A stretch of DNA of 64,000 nucleotides. Source: Paeniglutamicibacter sp. Y32M11. GTDB lineage: Bacteria > Actinomycetota > Actinomycetes > Actinomycetales > Micrococcaceae. The stretch is taken from the NCBI RefSeq assembly GCF_019285735.1, contig NZ_CP079107.1, positions 62,001 through 126,000 on the forward strand. Direction: 5' to 3'. Both the position numbers and the translations under genes were made by a program. Shown here piece after piece: positions 1-8,851 of the stretch (position 1 is its first letter; each line of letters starts with the position of its first letter). The notes beneath the pieces were generated by a model. That model saw nothing but the letters and a program-made list of their open reading frames with translations, made no database searches and was not told the DNA's origin.

Positions 1-697
1 ACAGCAACGCCGCATCGAGTGCGGTGCGGGCCAGCGGGCCAGAAACGGTGAGTCGAGGCGCGCCAAAGCTATCAACCCTTCCGTCCAGCACGTCGGCGGG
101 GATCGTGCCCAGGGTTGGCTTCAGTCCGATCAATCCACAGGCCGAGGCCGGGATGCGTACCGATCCGCCACCGTCGTTCCCTGGTCCGAAGGGAAGCATT
201 CCTGCGGCCACCGCGGCGGCCTCACCGCCGCTGGAGCCGCCGGCAGAAAGCGCCCGGTTCAACGGGTTGCGTGCCGGTGGGGAGACATCATTCTCCGAGT
301 GAGAGCTGAGTCCGAACTCCGGGACTTGGGTTTTGCCCAGGGAAATGGCCCCGGCCCTGGTCAGGGTGGCCACCAACGGCGAATCCCGCGGCGCGATGGC
401 GGGTTCTAGGGCGGCGGTTCCGTACCCGGTGACGACGCCCGCTACATCCAACAGATCCTTATAGGCCAGGGGCATGCCATGGAGCATCCCTAGGGGCCCA
501 CCCGCGGCCAAGTGCTCATCGGCGCGCGTCGCGGCGTCCAAGGCTCGCTCCGCAGTGATCGTGACAAACGATCCGAGTCCGGGATTAAGCTCCTGGATCC
601 GAGCCAAATAGTGCTCGGACGCTTCACGAGCGCTGATTTCTGCGCGGTGTAGGGCATCACGCAGCTCAAGCGCCGTCAGCGCGGATATTTGGGACAT
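1..697 (-). CDS. Amidase (amidase-signature family), C-terminal part outside window
   Basis: Amidase-signature hydrolase that would cleave a carboxamide to acid and ammonia; the substrate cannot be read from sequence. Translation from the ATG at 697 gives an N-terminus starting MSQISALTALELRDAL. The catalytic lysine sits in PLAYKDL, the cis-serine in GGSSGGEAAAVAAG, and the nucleophilic serine in a GNDGGGSVRIPAS stretch, so all three triad positions are present. About 232 codons are inside the window and the gene runs off the left edge. An AAGGAGT ribosome binding site lies about 5 nt upstream of the chosen ATG; an in-frame ATG 18 nt further upstream would overlap that site and is less likely. 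It could be the amidase-like subunit GatA, but no gatB/gatC is visible here. Confidence 0.85.
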   Translation of the reverse strand, partial: MSQISALTALELRDALHRAEISAREASEHYLARIQELNPGLGSFVTITAERALDAATRADEHLAAGGPLGMLHGMPLAYKDLLDVAGVVTGYGTAALEPAIAPRDSPLVATLTRAGAISLGKTQVPEFGLSSHSENDVSPPARNPLNRALSAGGSSGGEAAAVAAGMLPFGPGNDGGGSVRIPASACGLIGLKPTLGTIPADVLDGRVDSFGAPRLTVSGPLARTALDAALL

Positions 698-958
698 CTT
701 TGACTCCTTGGACATCGGGAGGGCGGGTCATGCGCAGCCATCAACACGGTGCACTTTGACTTGTTGTTACGGAGCACCTAGCCACCTTCGAGACTAGTAC
801 GGATTCGCGGGAAGAGATCCGCGTTTCCCGGGCTCCACGGTATCGGCGCTGCAACCCCTGACAGGGGTGACATATCGGCTTCACCAAACACATGGCCGCC
901 CACCCACGCGATATAGGCTGGGGACGAAGTAAGAACAACCGGTGATCAAAGGAGGACC

Positions 959-1285
959 ATGAGTGATTTTGAGACGGTTTCGGTGGAGCAGGTGCCCGCC
1001 GGGGCGCTGATCCTGGACGTTCGTGAGGACTACGAGTGGGTCGAGGGGCACGCCGTGGGGGCCATCCATATCCCGCTGGCCGAGTTGCCACTGCGCATCG
1101 ACGAGCTTGATCCCGACGTGGACACCTACATCATCTGTCGTACCGGTGGGCGATCGGCACAGGCTGCAGCATGGCTGGTTGGCCAGGGCTATACGGCACT
1201 GAACATCGCCGGTGGCTCCGGAGCCTGGCTGGAAGCCGGCTTGGCGTTAGCCAGTGAAAACGGGCAGGAACCCAACGTCCGATGA
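959..1285 (+). CDS. Rhodanese-like domain protein
   Basis: Single-domain rhodanese (108 residues), a sulfurtransferase-type fold that carries a persulfide on an active-site cysteine. The loop IICRTGGRSAQAA places the catalytic Cys at residue 60, followed by the usual arginine/glycine-rich anion-binding loop; the LDVREDYEW motif is the typical strand just after the N-terminus. No signal peptide, so cytoplasmic. A strong AAAGGAGG ribosome binding site (947-955) sits 3 nt before the ATG. The stop codon overlaps the start of the following pheA gene (ATGA), so the two are translationally coupled; whether they share a function is unknown. The sulfur donor and acceptor cannot be inferred. Confidence 0.9.
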   Translation: MSDFETVSVEQVPAGALILDVREDYEWVEGHAVGAIHIPLAELPLRIDELDPDVDTYIICRTGGRSAQAAAWLVGQGYTALNIAGGSGAWLEAGLALASENGQEPNVR

Positions 1286-2211
1286 TCTATACCTATTTGG
1301 GTCCTGCCGGCACCTTCACCGAGGCGGCCCTCCTACAGGTCCCCGGAGCTCGAGACGCGCAGCGGGTACCCGCCGCCAACGTTAATGCCGCCCTGGAATT
1401 GGTTCGCACCGGCCGGGCGGACGCTGCGATGGTGCCCATCGAAAATTCGGTGGAGGGCGGAGTTTCGGCGACACTCGACGCCATCGCCACCGGTGAGGCT
1501 CTGCAAATCCGGGCCGAGGCATTGGTCTCCATCACCTTTGTTTTGGCGGTGCGTCAGGAGATTGATTCGTTGGAGCAGATTCGATCCATCTCCACTCACG
1601 GACACGCCTGGGCGCAGTGCCGCGGGTGGGCCGAAGCGAATATTCCGGACGCGGAATTTATCCCGGCATCGTCTACCGCCGCCGGCGCACTGGCGCTGCT
1701 GGACTCCGAAACAAACCACGACGCGGCAATTTGCTCACCACTGGTGGCGGAGGAGCGCGGCCTGAAAATCCTGCGCGAAGGCATCGAAGACCATGAGGGA
1801 GCAGTCACCCGATTTGTCTTGGTCTCCCGGCCCGGAGCGATCCCGGCGCCAACCGGCGTGGACAAGAGCACCGTCATCCTGCCATTGGCCGAAGACCGCC
1901 CCGGCGCACTGATGGAGATCTTGGAACAATTCGCCGTGCGTGGGGTGAACCTCAGTCGCATTGAGTCCCGCCCAACAGGCGCCGGACTGGGCAAGTACTT
2001 CTTCTCCGTGGACGTTGACGGACACCTGGCCCAGGAACGTGTCGCCGATGCCCTGGCCGGACTGCACCGAGTGTGCCCCGACCTACGATTCCTCGGGTCA
2101 TATCCGGCCGCCGATGGCCTCTCGTCCAGCGTGGATGCGCACAATTCCGATTCGGCCTTCTCCGCGGCGCACGCGTGGGTCGCCGGCCTAAAAGGGCATC
2201 TAGAACACTAG
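1282..2211 (+). CDS. pheA: Prephenate dehydratase
   Basis: Converts prephenate to phenylpyruvate in phenylalanine synthesis (cytoplasmic). The 309-residue protein has the monofunctional layout: dehydratase domain roughly 1-185 (YLGPAGTFTEAA at the N-terminus, VPIENSVEGG at 51-60, catalytic TRF motif at 176-178) and a C-terminal ACT domain from about 195 with the ESRP phenylalanine-binding motif at 228-231, which implies feedback inhibition by phenylalanine. There is no fused chorismate mutase domain, as is normal for actinobacteria. The start overlaps the rhodanese stop by 4 nt. Convergent with the lipid kinase gene. Confidence 0.96.
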   Translation: MIYTYLGPAGTFTEAALLQVPGARDAQRVPAANVNAALELVRTGRADAAMVPIENSVEGGVSATLDAIATGEALQIRAEALVSITFVLAVRQEIDSLEQIRSISTHGHAWAQCRGWAEANIPDAEFIPASSTAAGALALLDSETNHDAAICSPLVAEERGLKILREGIEDHEGAVTRFVLVSRPGAIPAPTGVDKSTVILPLAEDRPGALMEILEQFAVRGVNLSRIESRPTGAGLGKYFFSVDVDGHLAQERVADALAGLHRVCPDLRFLGSYPAADGLSSSVDAHNSDSAFSAAHAWVAGLKGHLEH

Positions 2212-2254
2212 ATGCTCACCGCGGGATGGGGCACACCGATAACGTGGGTGCGCC

Positions 2255-3298
2255 TTATCCCAGCCGGATCTTCAATGATGCAGGTTTCACCGAGACCTTA
2301 AGTCCGTTGACCAAACCCGTGGCGTCGCCGTCGATCTGGGTATTCATGGGTTCATGGCAGCGAACAGCCAGCGACGCACTGGGGTAGAAACCCATCACAG
2401 GAATAGCCCCGCGAGACCGGAAAGCGGTCTTGAGGATGATCCAACCCCACCCGGCAGCGCTTCGCGGGCTGAGCACGACCACGTCCAAGACGCCGTCGTC
2501 GATCTTGGCGTCGGGTACCAAATCCAGACCCTGCAATTTGCCACAATTGGCGAACAACACCGAGCGCACACTACGAGTTTGCTCGGCGCCCCCGTCAAGC
2601 GAAATGGAGATCTTCTTGCGCTTGCCCGGCATATGCCGAACGCCAGCCTCGGAATACGCCAGCCAGCCAACGCGCGCCTTGAGATCCTCATTGGTGTCAT
2701 CCATGATGTCCGCATCGGTGCCCATGCCGGCAATGACCAAGAACGCATGTTCACTGGTGTGACCATCAACGTGGTCCAAGGTGATCGAGCCGGTGTCAAT
2801 GGTGCGTACGGGTCCGCGGATGGCGCCGAACGCGGCGGTTCCCATGTCGTCGAGCGGAACATCCACGTTGCGCGCCAACAGGTTGCCGGTGCCCAAGGGA
2901 ATCAGTCCGAGCGAAGCCTCGGTGTCGCGCAAGATCTCGGCCACCGCCCGCACCGTTCCATCGCCGCCAGCGGCAATGACCACGTCGCATCCTGCGTCAA
3001 GAGCCTTACGGGCAGCGCCCTGGCCCGGATCATCAACTTCCGTTTCAAAGACTAGAGGTTCGGCCAGCCCCGCTTCGGCGCAGACATGCTTCACCGCGGC
3101 GATGGCTTCATCCGTTCCTGACTTGGAAGGATTTAACACTAGGGCGACTTTTCGCGCCGAGGTGGCAATGCCAACCACGGGCGCGATTGAAGCGGGTCGA
3201 TTACGGTCAACAAGCCGGCGCACGGAGAGCCAGCTAATAGTCGCAGCGGCTCCCGCAGCACTCGCGCTGATCAGGACAATTATTCGATTCCGTTTCAT
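2255..3298 (-). CDS. Diacylglycerol kinase family lipid kinase
   Basis: Lipid kinase of the DAGK catalytic family, expected to phosphorylate diacylglycerol or a related lipid at the membrane. With the ATG at 3298 the protein has 347 residues, an N-terminal hydrophobic segment (IIVLISASAAGAAATISWL) and the nucleotide-binding motif AAGGDGTV near residues 109-116, followed by PLGTGNLLARN. A GTG at 3307 is also in frame, but a TAGTCT -10 element (complement of 3308-3313) predicts transcription starting near 3301, inside that codon, so the ATG is preferred with a 2-3 nt leader. Divergent from serS with only a few dozen bp between starts, so the promoters overlap. The natural lipid substrate is unknown. 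Confidence 0.85.
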   Translation of the reverse strand: MKRNRIIVLISASAAGAAATISWLSVRRLVDRNRPASIAPVVGIATSARKVALVLNPSKSGTDEAIAAVKHVCAEAGLAEPLVFETEVDDPGQGAARKALDAGCDVVIAAGGDGTVRAVAEILRDTEASLGLIPLGTGNLLARNVDVPLDDMGTAAFGAIRGPVRTIDTGSITLDHVDGHTSEHAFLVIAGMGTDADIMDDTNEDLKARVGWLAYSEAGVRHMPGKRKKISISLDGGAEQTRSVRSVLFANCGKLQGLDLVPDAKIDDGVLDVVVLSPRSAAGWGWIILKTAFRSRGAIPVMGFYPSASLAVRCHEPMNTQIDGDATGLVNGLKVSVKPASLKIRLG

Positions 3299-3324
3299 AG
3301 TCTCCACAGACTATCGGGCATTGC

Positions 3325-3337
3325 TAGGCTTAGGGCG
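3325..3337 (+). promoter_or_regulatory. Leaderless promoter of serS
   Basis: TAGGCT (3325-3330) followed by exactly 6 nt and then the GTG start codon at 3337. In actinobacteria a TANNNT -10 element at this distance places +1 on the first base of the start codon. No Shine-Dalgarno sequence precedes the GTG. Confidence 0.65.
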
Positions 3338-4623
3338 TGATCGACGTAAAACTACTCAGTGAAAATCCAGATTCCTTCCGTGCTTCGCAGCGTGCTCGCG
3401 GGGCGGATGAGTCCTTGATTGATGCAATTTTGGCGGCCGACACGGTACGCCGTGAGTCGATTGCATCCTTTGAAGCTCTCCGGGCCGAACAGAATGTGTT
3501 CAGCAAAAAGGTGGGTAAGGCCAAGGGTGAAGAAAAGCAGGCCCTGCTCGCCGAGGTCAAGGAACTCTCCCTCAACGTAAAGGCTGCCTCGGCTGCCTCG
3601 GATGAAGCCGCCGCTGCCTTCACGGCCCTGCAGCGCTCCATTCCGAACCTGATTCTCGACGGAGTTCCCTCCGGTGGCGAGGACGACTTCACGGTTGTTA
3701 AACACGTGGGCACCCCGCGTGACTTCGCTGCAGAAGGCTTCGAACCCCGCGACCACCTTGAGCTCGGTGAGTTGCTTGGCGCGATCGACATGGAACGCGG
3801 CGCGAAGGTCTCCGGGTCCCGCTTCTACTTCCTCAAGGGCATTGGCGCGCGCTTGGAAATCGCCCTGATGAACATGGCTTTGGATCAGGCCGTACAAAAC
3901 GACTTCATCCCGATGATCACTCCGACCCTTGTGCGTCCCGAGACCATGCAGGGCACCGGCTTCGACGTCGCCCATGATGACGAGATCTACAAGCTCGAGC
4001 GCGACAACCTCTACTTGGTCGGCACCTCCGAAGTTGCGCTGGCCGGTTACCACGCCGATGAGATTCTTGATCTCTCGCAGGGCCCGACGCGTTACGCCGG
4101 CTGGTCCTCCTGCTACCGCCGCGAGGCAGGTTCTGCCGGCAAGGACACCCGCGGCATTATTCGCGTGCACCAGTTCAACAAGCTGGAAATGTTTGTTTAC
4201 TGCTCCCCGGAGGAGTCCGAGGAACAGCACGCCAAGCTGCTGGCCTGGGAAGAAGAGATGCTGGCCAAGGTGGAATTGCCTTACCGCGTCATCGACACCG
4301 CGGCAGGCGATCTGGGCATGAGTGCGGCGCGAAAGTTTGACTGCGAAGCTTGGGTTCCGACTCAAGGCGATTACCGTGAGCTGACTTCGACCTCGAACTG
4401 CACCACGTTCCAGGCTCGCCGCCTGAACATCCGGGAACGTGAGATCGGTCCAGATGGCAAGCCGGGCAAGACTCGCTCGGTGGCAACACTGAACGGAACC
4501 CTAGCCACTACCCGCTGGATTGTGGCGATCTTGGAGCACCACCAGAACCCCGATGGTTCGGTGAACGTTCCGGTGGCGCTGCGACCGTACCTGGGCGGCA
4601 TGGAAGTCATGCAGGTCCTCTAG
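3337..4623 (+). CDS. serS: Seryl-tRNA synthetase
   Basis: Class II aminoacyl-tRNA synthetase charging tRNA-Ser (and tRNA-Sec where present). The 428-residue protein has the N-terminal charged helical arm (about 25-110, coiled-coil type, binds the tRNA variable arm), motif 2 around residues 255-285 ([20 protein letters not shown]), the [11 protein letters not shown] segment, and motif 3 from about 385 ([18 protein letters not shown]) ending with ALRPYLGG. Length is normal for the family. Starts with GTG, probably leaderless. Followed by a strong terminator. Confidence 0.98.
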   Translation: MIDVKLLSENPDSFRASQRARGADESLIDAILAADTVRRESIASFEALRAEQNVFSKKVGKAKGEEKQALLAEVKELSLNVKAASAASDEAAAAFTALQRSIPNLILDGVPSGGEDDFTVVKHVGTPRDFAAEGFEPRDHLELGELLGAIDMERGAKVSGSRFYFLKGIGARLEIALMNMALDQAVQNDFIPMITPTLVRPETMQGTGFDVAHDDEIYKLERDNLYLVGTSEVALAGYHADEILDLSQGPTRYAGWSSCYRREAGSAGKDTRGIIRVHQFNKLEMFVYCSPEESEEQHAKLLAWEEEMLAKVELPYRVIDTAAGDLGMSAARKFDCEAWVPTQGDYRELTSTSNCTTFQARRLNIREREIGPDGKPGKTRSVATLNGTLATTRWIVAILEHHQNPDGSVNVPVALRPYLGGMEVMQVL

Positions 4624-4640
4624 GCCGCGTCGACAACAAT

Positions 4641-4684
4641 AAACGCGCCTGGCGAGGGAATGTTTTCCCTCGCCAGCCGCGTTT
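4641..4684 (+). terminator. serS terminator
   Basis: Long inverted repeat: AAACGCG-CTGGCGAGGGAA paired with TTCCCTCGCCAG-CGCGTTT around a very short loop, directly behind the serS stop codon. Confidence 0.8.
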
Positions 4685-4800
4685 AAGATCGCGAAAGATT
4701 GTGGCTGAAGAGCGTTTTTTGAAAGACATTCATGAAGCGTTCACGACTGATTGTGCTTTGGCTCATGACATGAATTCGATTTAGGTGCTTCACTGGTTAA

Positions 4801-5652
4801 ATGACAGTTATGACAAGAGCCGGCATCGAAGACCGGTCAGAAGCAACCGAAACGTACATGATTTGCCTTGATGTTGACGGCACGTTGGTCAACCACGACG
4901 GGCAAATGAGCCAAACCGTCAAGGATTCGGCACGAGCCATCGTGGAATCCGGACACGAGGTGGTGATCTCCACCGGGCGCTCGCTCGGCGCGACGCTCCC
5001 GGTGATCCAGATGCTTGGCATCGAAAGCGGCTATGCCGTCTGCTGCAATGGCGGGGTCACCGCACGCATCGATACAACACTCGAGGATGGCTACGAAGTC
5101 ATCGAGCGGAAGACCTTTAACCCGGCGCCCGCCCTGCGGGCGCTGATCAAGGCGCTGCCAACGGCCAAATACGCACTGGAAAACGATCGGGGAGAGTTCC
5201 TCTCCACCGAACGTTTTCAAGACGCCAGCTTTGGCGTTGTGGCGGTTCCCGTGACGCTGGATGAAATGCTCGAGGCCACCGCGGTTCGTCTGGTGGTTTT
5301 CTCCACCGACGCCACCGCCGAAGACTTCGGTGCTGCGGTCGGATCCATGGGGCTCTCCGGCGTCACCTACTCGGTGGGTTGGACCGCCTGGTTGGACATC
5401 GCCGCCGAGGGCGTCACCAAGGCCAGCGGCCTAGAGGTGCTACGTGCTCGTCGCGGCTTCGACATCGAGCAGACCATCGCCGTGGGTGATGGCCGCAACG
5501 ACATCGAGATGCTGGGGTGGGCGCACCGTGGAGTGGCCATGGGGCAGGCGCCAGATGAGGTCAAGGCAGCTGCCGATGAGATCACCGGCGGCGTGGACGA
5601 CGACGGACTGGCAACGGTCCTTGATGGCATTCTGGAGCGCGCAGTAGCCTAA
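4801..5652 (+). CDS. HAD-family phosphatase (Cof-type)
   Basis: Cytoplasmic phosphatase of the haloacid dehalogenase superfamily, Cof subgroup (sugar phosphate or cofactor phosphate hydrolysis in characterised relatives). Motif I is LDVDGTL with the nucleophile Asp24 and acid/base Asp26; motif II is ISTGRS; motif III is VGDGRNDIEML near residue 230, with a C2-type cap between them. Length 283. The start is uncertain: ATGs at 4801, 4810 and 4858 are in frame and none has a clear ribosome binding site; the last would begin right before motif I. The physiological substrate cannot be told from sequence. Confidence 0.88.
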   Translation: MTVMTRAGIEDRSEATETYMICLDVDGTLVNHDGQMSQTVKDSARAIVESGHEVVISTGRSLGATLPVIQMLGIESGYAVCCNGGVTARIDTTLEDGYEVIERKTFNPAPALRALIKALPTAKYALENDRGEFLSTERFQDASFGVVAVPVTLDEMLEATAVRLVVFSTDATAEDFGAAVGSMGLSGVTYSVGWTAWLDIAAEGVTKASGLEVLRARRGFDIEQTIAVGDGRNDIEMLGWAHRGVAMGQAPDEVKAAADEITGGVDDDGLATVLDGILERAVA

Positions 5653-5682
5653 GGCTCGAGCAGCCTATCCACTGAGTTGGCG

Positions 5683-5714
5683 CTCGCCACGGCATCCCGC
5701 CGTGGCGAGTTTTT
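5683..5714 (+). terminator. Terminator behind the HAD gene
   Basis: Perfect 11-bp stem CTCGCCACGGC / GCCGTGGCGAG with a 5-nt loop followed by TTTTT: a classical intrinsic terminator between two convergent genes. Confidence 0.9.
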
Positions 5715-5716
5715 CC

Positions 5717-6178
5717 TTAAGTCGAGCGAAGGGCAGCGGTGCGTCGCTTGTCGATGCTCCCGTGCAGGATTCGTTGCATGTCCCCGGTGTTGTTGAATCC
5801 GTTAAGGTAGCCAGCGACAATCAGTACGGGAGCCGTGATGAACAAGACGATGCGATAGAACATGATCCATCCGCCACGCCAGAAGCCCGGGGCCTTAGCG
5901 TTTTTCAGGCGGACGATGCGCGTACCAAGAATCAACGTTCCAATGCTGTTCCCACTGGCGCAGCAGAAGCCATAGACCCAGGACAACAGCACGAGGGCAA
6001 ACGCCATGAACCCGAAGAAGTCCACCGCCGAGGCGGCGCCGGAACACAGCACCGCGGCAACTAAGCCGACAAAGATCAGGTCGATGAGCCACGCCGCAAG
6101 GATTCGCCCGAGTCGTGGTTGTACGCCCCACGATCCGTCCCCGAACTGTGAGGGAACCAGCGGGTGGTAATTCTCCAT
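5717..6178 (-). CDS. RDD-family membrane protein
   Basis: Small integral membrane protein of the RDD family. From the ATG at 6178 it has 153 residues: a soluble N-terminus (QFGDGSWGVQPRLGRILAAWLIDL, with the family's conserved Arg before the first helix), two hydrophobic helices, a GTLILGTRIVRL loop typical of RDD proteins, and a last helix. The reading frame stays open far upstream. A GTG at 6280 would give 187 residues, and a possible -10 (TAGAAT, complement of 6315-6320) lies upstream, so the start is not certain. RDD proteins have been linked to ion transport in some cases, but no function can be assigned here. Confidence 0.75.
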   Translation of the reverse strand: MENYHPLVPSQFGDGSWGVQPRLGRILAAWLIDLIFVGLVAAVLCSGAASAVDFFGFMAFALVLLSWVYGFCCASGNSIGTLILGTRIVRLKNAKAPGFWRGGWIMFYRIVLFITAPVLIVAGYLNGFNNTGDMQRILHGSIDKRRTAALRST

Positions 6179-6418
6179 GGGTACATCGGCCAACGATGAG
6201 ACGCGTTTCGCCGGAACCGTACGCTCTTGGGCTTTGCCGGCGACGGAGAATTCTTCGGAGTCATTCAACGTGGGACCCACCAGTGTTTTATCGATTCGAT
6301 AGTCATCAAACTTGATTCTACAAGGGATGCTGCGGCTTCTGCATGGATGAACGGCAATTCCCACGAGTGCCCGCGCCGAACCCACGTCCGGCTGCGGTCC
6401 CCGGGCATCATGAGTGAC

Positions 6419-6432
6419 TATGCTTAAACCCA
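6419..6432 (+). promoter_or_regulatory. Leaderless promoter of the lipoprotein gene
   Basis: TATGCT (6419-6424), 7 nt, then the ATG at 6432. The spacing predicts transcription from the start codon and selects this ATG over the in-frame GTG at 6414, which would lie upstream of the transcript. Confidence 0.6.
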
Positions 6433-6863
6433 TGAAACGCGCCGGAGTCCTTGCCCTGTCCTTGCTCGGTGTGGGGGCTTTACTCACCGGGTGCTCCTCG
6501 CCGGATGTCATCTGCAATACCGGGGAGACCACCGTTCAAAGCGCCATGAGTCATTTGGTCAGCTCCACTCTTGAGCAGGACCAAATCGAGGTATGCCGGG
6601 TTACCACCACGGGTGGCACCGACACCGTCGGCGCGCAATTCAACAGGCTCTCGAAACAGCTGGAAGCCCTCGATGTGGCCGAGGGTTTCACCGTGGAGGC
6701 GGTGGTCCATTCCGAGCTGGGTCACTGGTCGGAATTAACGCTCAGCACCCCTAGCCATCCCGAGGGCATCCGTTTTGATGTGTTTGAACGCGGTGGAAAG
6801 TACACCATCGGGTGGCTGGAATTTGAGCAGGTTCCGCTTCCTTCCCAGACGCCTGCCCCATAA
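6432..6863 (+). CDS. Putative lipoprotein of unknown function
   Basis: 143-residue exported protein. The N-terminus MKRAGVLALSLLGVGALLTGC is a clear lipoprotein signal with lipobox L18-T19-G20-C21, so the mature protein is expected to be lipid-anchored on the outer face of the membrane. The mature part contains two further cysteines (VICNTGE, VCRVTTT) that could form a disulfide, and no motif I recognise. The next gene is convergent. Function unknown. Confidence 0.8.
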   Translation: MKRAGVLALSLLGVGALLTGCSSPDVICNTGETTVQSAMSHLVSSTLEQDQIEVCRVTTTGGTDTVGAQFNRLSKQLEALDVAEGFTVEAVVHSELGHWSELTLSTPSHPEGIRFDVFERGGKYTIGWLEFEQVPLPSQTPAP

Positions 6864-6891
6864 GTCCTTGGCCGCCCGAACCGTTGAGTTA

Positions 6892-7308
6892 TTAGACGGC
6901 AAATAGCCCGATGATCAGGCCCATGACCATGAAGGTCACCAGTTCATGGACACAGTTCAAGATCGTCAGCCCGATGGGTCGACCCTCAAAGGCATCGTGT
7001 GTGATGAAACGCGCGGCGGTGAATCCGCCCCACAGGATCAGCGCGGTGAGCAGCGCATTACTCAGGAAAGATCCGCCGTAGAAGGCGAAGGACAGGTACG
7101 TTGCCCCGGCTAGCACCCAGGCACTGACAAAGCTCACGATCAGCGTGACCACAATCGGGATGACGGCACTTTTACCTTCGCCGGGTGTCACCTTGGCTAG
7201 TCGCATCCAGTAGTTGCCGAACACCTTGGGTGTGTACCAAATGCTTCCCACCACCATGGTCGAAATCGTGGCAACAACCACGGCGATCCAATTGATTTCC
7301 GGAACCAT
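6892..7308 (-). CDS. DUF1761 family membrane protein
   Basis: 138-residue membrane protein with four predicted hydrophobic helices. The opening NWIAVVVATISTMVVGSIWYTPKVFGNYWMRL matches the DUF1761 pattern (Trp-Tyr-x-Pro-x-x-Phe-Gly...Trp-Met). The start is well supported: AAGGAG lies 6 nt upstream of the ATG at 7308. No function is established for the family as far as I know. Transcribed alone, between a convergent lipoprotein gene and a SatD-like regulator. Confidence 0.82.
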   Translation of the reverse strand: MVPEINWIAVVVATISTMVVGSIWYTPKVFGNYWMRLAKVTPGEGKSAVIPIVVTLIVSFVSAWVLAGATYLSFAFYGGSFLSNALLTALILWGGFTAARFITHDAFEGRPIGLTILNCVHELVTFMVMGLIIGLFAV

Positions 7309-7401
7309 CGTTTGCTCCTTAGGCCATCGTGCGGGGTGTGAATACCGAGCGAGCTATGATCGCTTGGTCATGCCGATCCTACGTGCGCAACCCGCTGATG
7401 A

Positions 7402-8025
7402 CTAGGGGCCGAAGGAAAGCTCCGGAGACGCGATGATGCGCAATAACCGGGCGGCGGCCGGGCGAGCGGCCCATTCCTCCACCCACGCCGAACGAACCAC
7501 CGCTTTGGACACCGCCTGGGCACTGATGCCAAGTTCCGCCGCAACGAGTTTCTGCTGACCTCTGACCCCGGGAGTCAGCAAGTCCAGCACCGCCCACTCC
7601 GCAGCACTCCGGGTGCTGACAATTTGTCCCAGGAGACGCAGCACGGCCTCGGCCTCGGAGGCTAGGGCTGGATGTGCACCGATAACGCTTAACGGAATCC
7701 GATCCCCGGTGTGTTCCGAGCGCTCCAGCGCGGTGTGCGCGTAACCAAGCGCCGTTCCTTGGAGGTACTTGGCCGTTCGGGGTACCGGTTCGTAAAGGCT
7801 GCCGACACCAAGACCGACAAACCAATGATGGCTGCGCAGCGCCATCAGGACAACGTGCACCGCGTCTTCGGCGCGTTCCGGGACCCCTACAACCATGGCG
7901 GGTCCGGAGCGCTGGAAGGGCGTCAGTGCGGGAATTGACTCGAGCGAGGCGAGCATTTCATCAACAAGGTCACCGTCGACGCGTCGATCGCGTTGCTTAA
8001 GGGTTAGGACATACACAATCCCCAT
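7402..8025 (-). CDS. SatD/MarR-like regulatory protein
   Basis: 207-residue protein starting MGIVYVLTLKQRDRRVDGDLVDEML, which resembles SatD-family proteins (YVLTxxQRxSR...D.V). The C-terminal part (LLTPGVRGQQKLVAAELGISAQAVSKAVVRSAW) looks like a winged or simple helix-turn-helix, so a DNA-binding role is plausible. The frame remains open upstream to 8235, but that extension lies over the end of the neighbouring yczE-like gene and has poor coding character, so the ATG at 8025 was chosen. It is transcribed in the same direction as, and 40 nt downstream of, the YczE-type gene, possibly as an operon. Assignment to SatD is from pattern memory only. Confidence 0.6.
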   Translation of the reverse strand: MGIVYVLTLKQRDRRVDGDLVDEMLASLESIPALTPFQRSGPAMVVGVPERAEDAVHVVLMALRSHHWFVGLGVGSLYEPVPRTAKYLQGTALGYAHTALERSEHTGDRIPLSVIGAHPALASEAEAVLRLLGQIVSTRSAAEWAVLDLLTPGVRGQQKLVAAELGISAQAVSKAVVRSAWVEEWAARPAAARLLRIIASPELSFGP

Positions 8026-8065
8026 TATGCAGCGCAATGCCGCGTTCGTCTGGATAAACGCCGAA

Positions 8066-8791
8066 CTAGCCGTGCGTGGGTGGTTGTCCAGCGGTGGCCG
8101 TTGACACCGCGGGGGAGTCGTTGAGCGTTTCCTCAAGAACTGGCTGGATGCCGAGATCGATGATGCAAAAGCGCAGAAAAAGTTGGGTGAGCGGGCCGAT
8201 GGCCAATGCATAGATGATGGTTCCAAATCCGACAATTCCGCCCAAGAACCAGCCGATCACCAACACCATGACCTCAACACCGGTGCGCGCCAAGCGCAGA
8301 CTGATTCCGGTGCGGGCATGTAACCCGGTCATCAGTCCATCGCGCGGACCCGGGCCCAACTGGCTGCCAATGTACAGCCCACCGCCGAGGCCATTGACCA
8401 ACAGTGAGCCGGCAAAGAGTGCCAACTGCGCGGGGAGACCGTGAACCTCGGGAATGAAGGCCAGCGCGACATCGGCGGATAGGCCGATCCAGATGACGTT
8501 GGCGATGGTGCCCAGGCCGGGCATTTGTCGCAGTGGAATCCAGAGCAGCAGGACCAAGAAGCCGAAGATGATCACGACGGTGCCTAAGCTAAGTCCGGTG
8601 TGCAGGGTGACGCCGTAGTGCAGCACGTCCCACGGAGCTAGGCCAAGTCCCGAGCGAACAAATCCCGCCATGGCCGCTCCGAAGAGCGACAGGCCCACAA
8701 AAAGCTGGATGATGCGGTAGGGCAGGCGGCCGGCTCGTAATTGTGCCAGGGGGGTCAAGCGGGCCAGTTCGGGGGAGCGGAGCTTTGTCAT
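8066..8791 (-). CDS. YczE/YyaS/YitT-type membrane protein
   Basis: 241-residue integral membrane protein with about five to six hydrophobic helices. The segment GFVRSGLGLAPWDVLHYGV and the repeat-like GSQLGPGPRDGLMTGLHARTG are hallmarks of the YczE family (LGxxPWD and GPRDGLM). Its biochemical role is not established. It is divergent from a MocR-type regulator, the arrangement described for the Bacillus yczE-yczR pair, which suggests direct control by that neighbour. Confidence 0.82.
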   Translation of the reverse strand: MTKLRSPELARLTPLAQLRAGRLPYRIIQLFVGLSLFGAAMAGFVRSGLGLAPWDVLHYGVTLHTGLSLGTVVIIFGFLVLLLWIPLRQMPGLGTIANVIWIGLSADVALAFIPEVHGLPAQLALFAGSLLVNGLGGGLYIGSQLGPGPRDGLMTGLHARTGISLRLARTGVEVMVLVIGWFLGGIVGFGTIIYALAIGPLTQLFLRFCIIDLGIQPVLEETLNDSPAVSTATAGQPPTHG

Positions 8792-8851
8792 GAATCAATC
8801 ATCACCGTAAATGGCCTTCAAAAAAAGAGCCAATTGCCGCACACTGGACTT
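8792..8851. promoter_or_regulatory. Divergent control region of the MocR / YczE pair
   Basis: 60-bp region between the two start codons. It holds two similar 7-mers in direct orientation (TGGCCTT and TGGACTT, about three helical turns apart) and a TGGC...GCCA half-site pair around an A-rich tract. Direct repeats of this kind are typical operator layouts of MocR regulators; that these are the operators is inference. Confidence 0.4.
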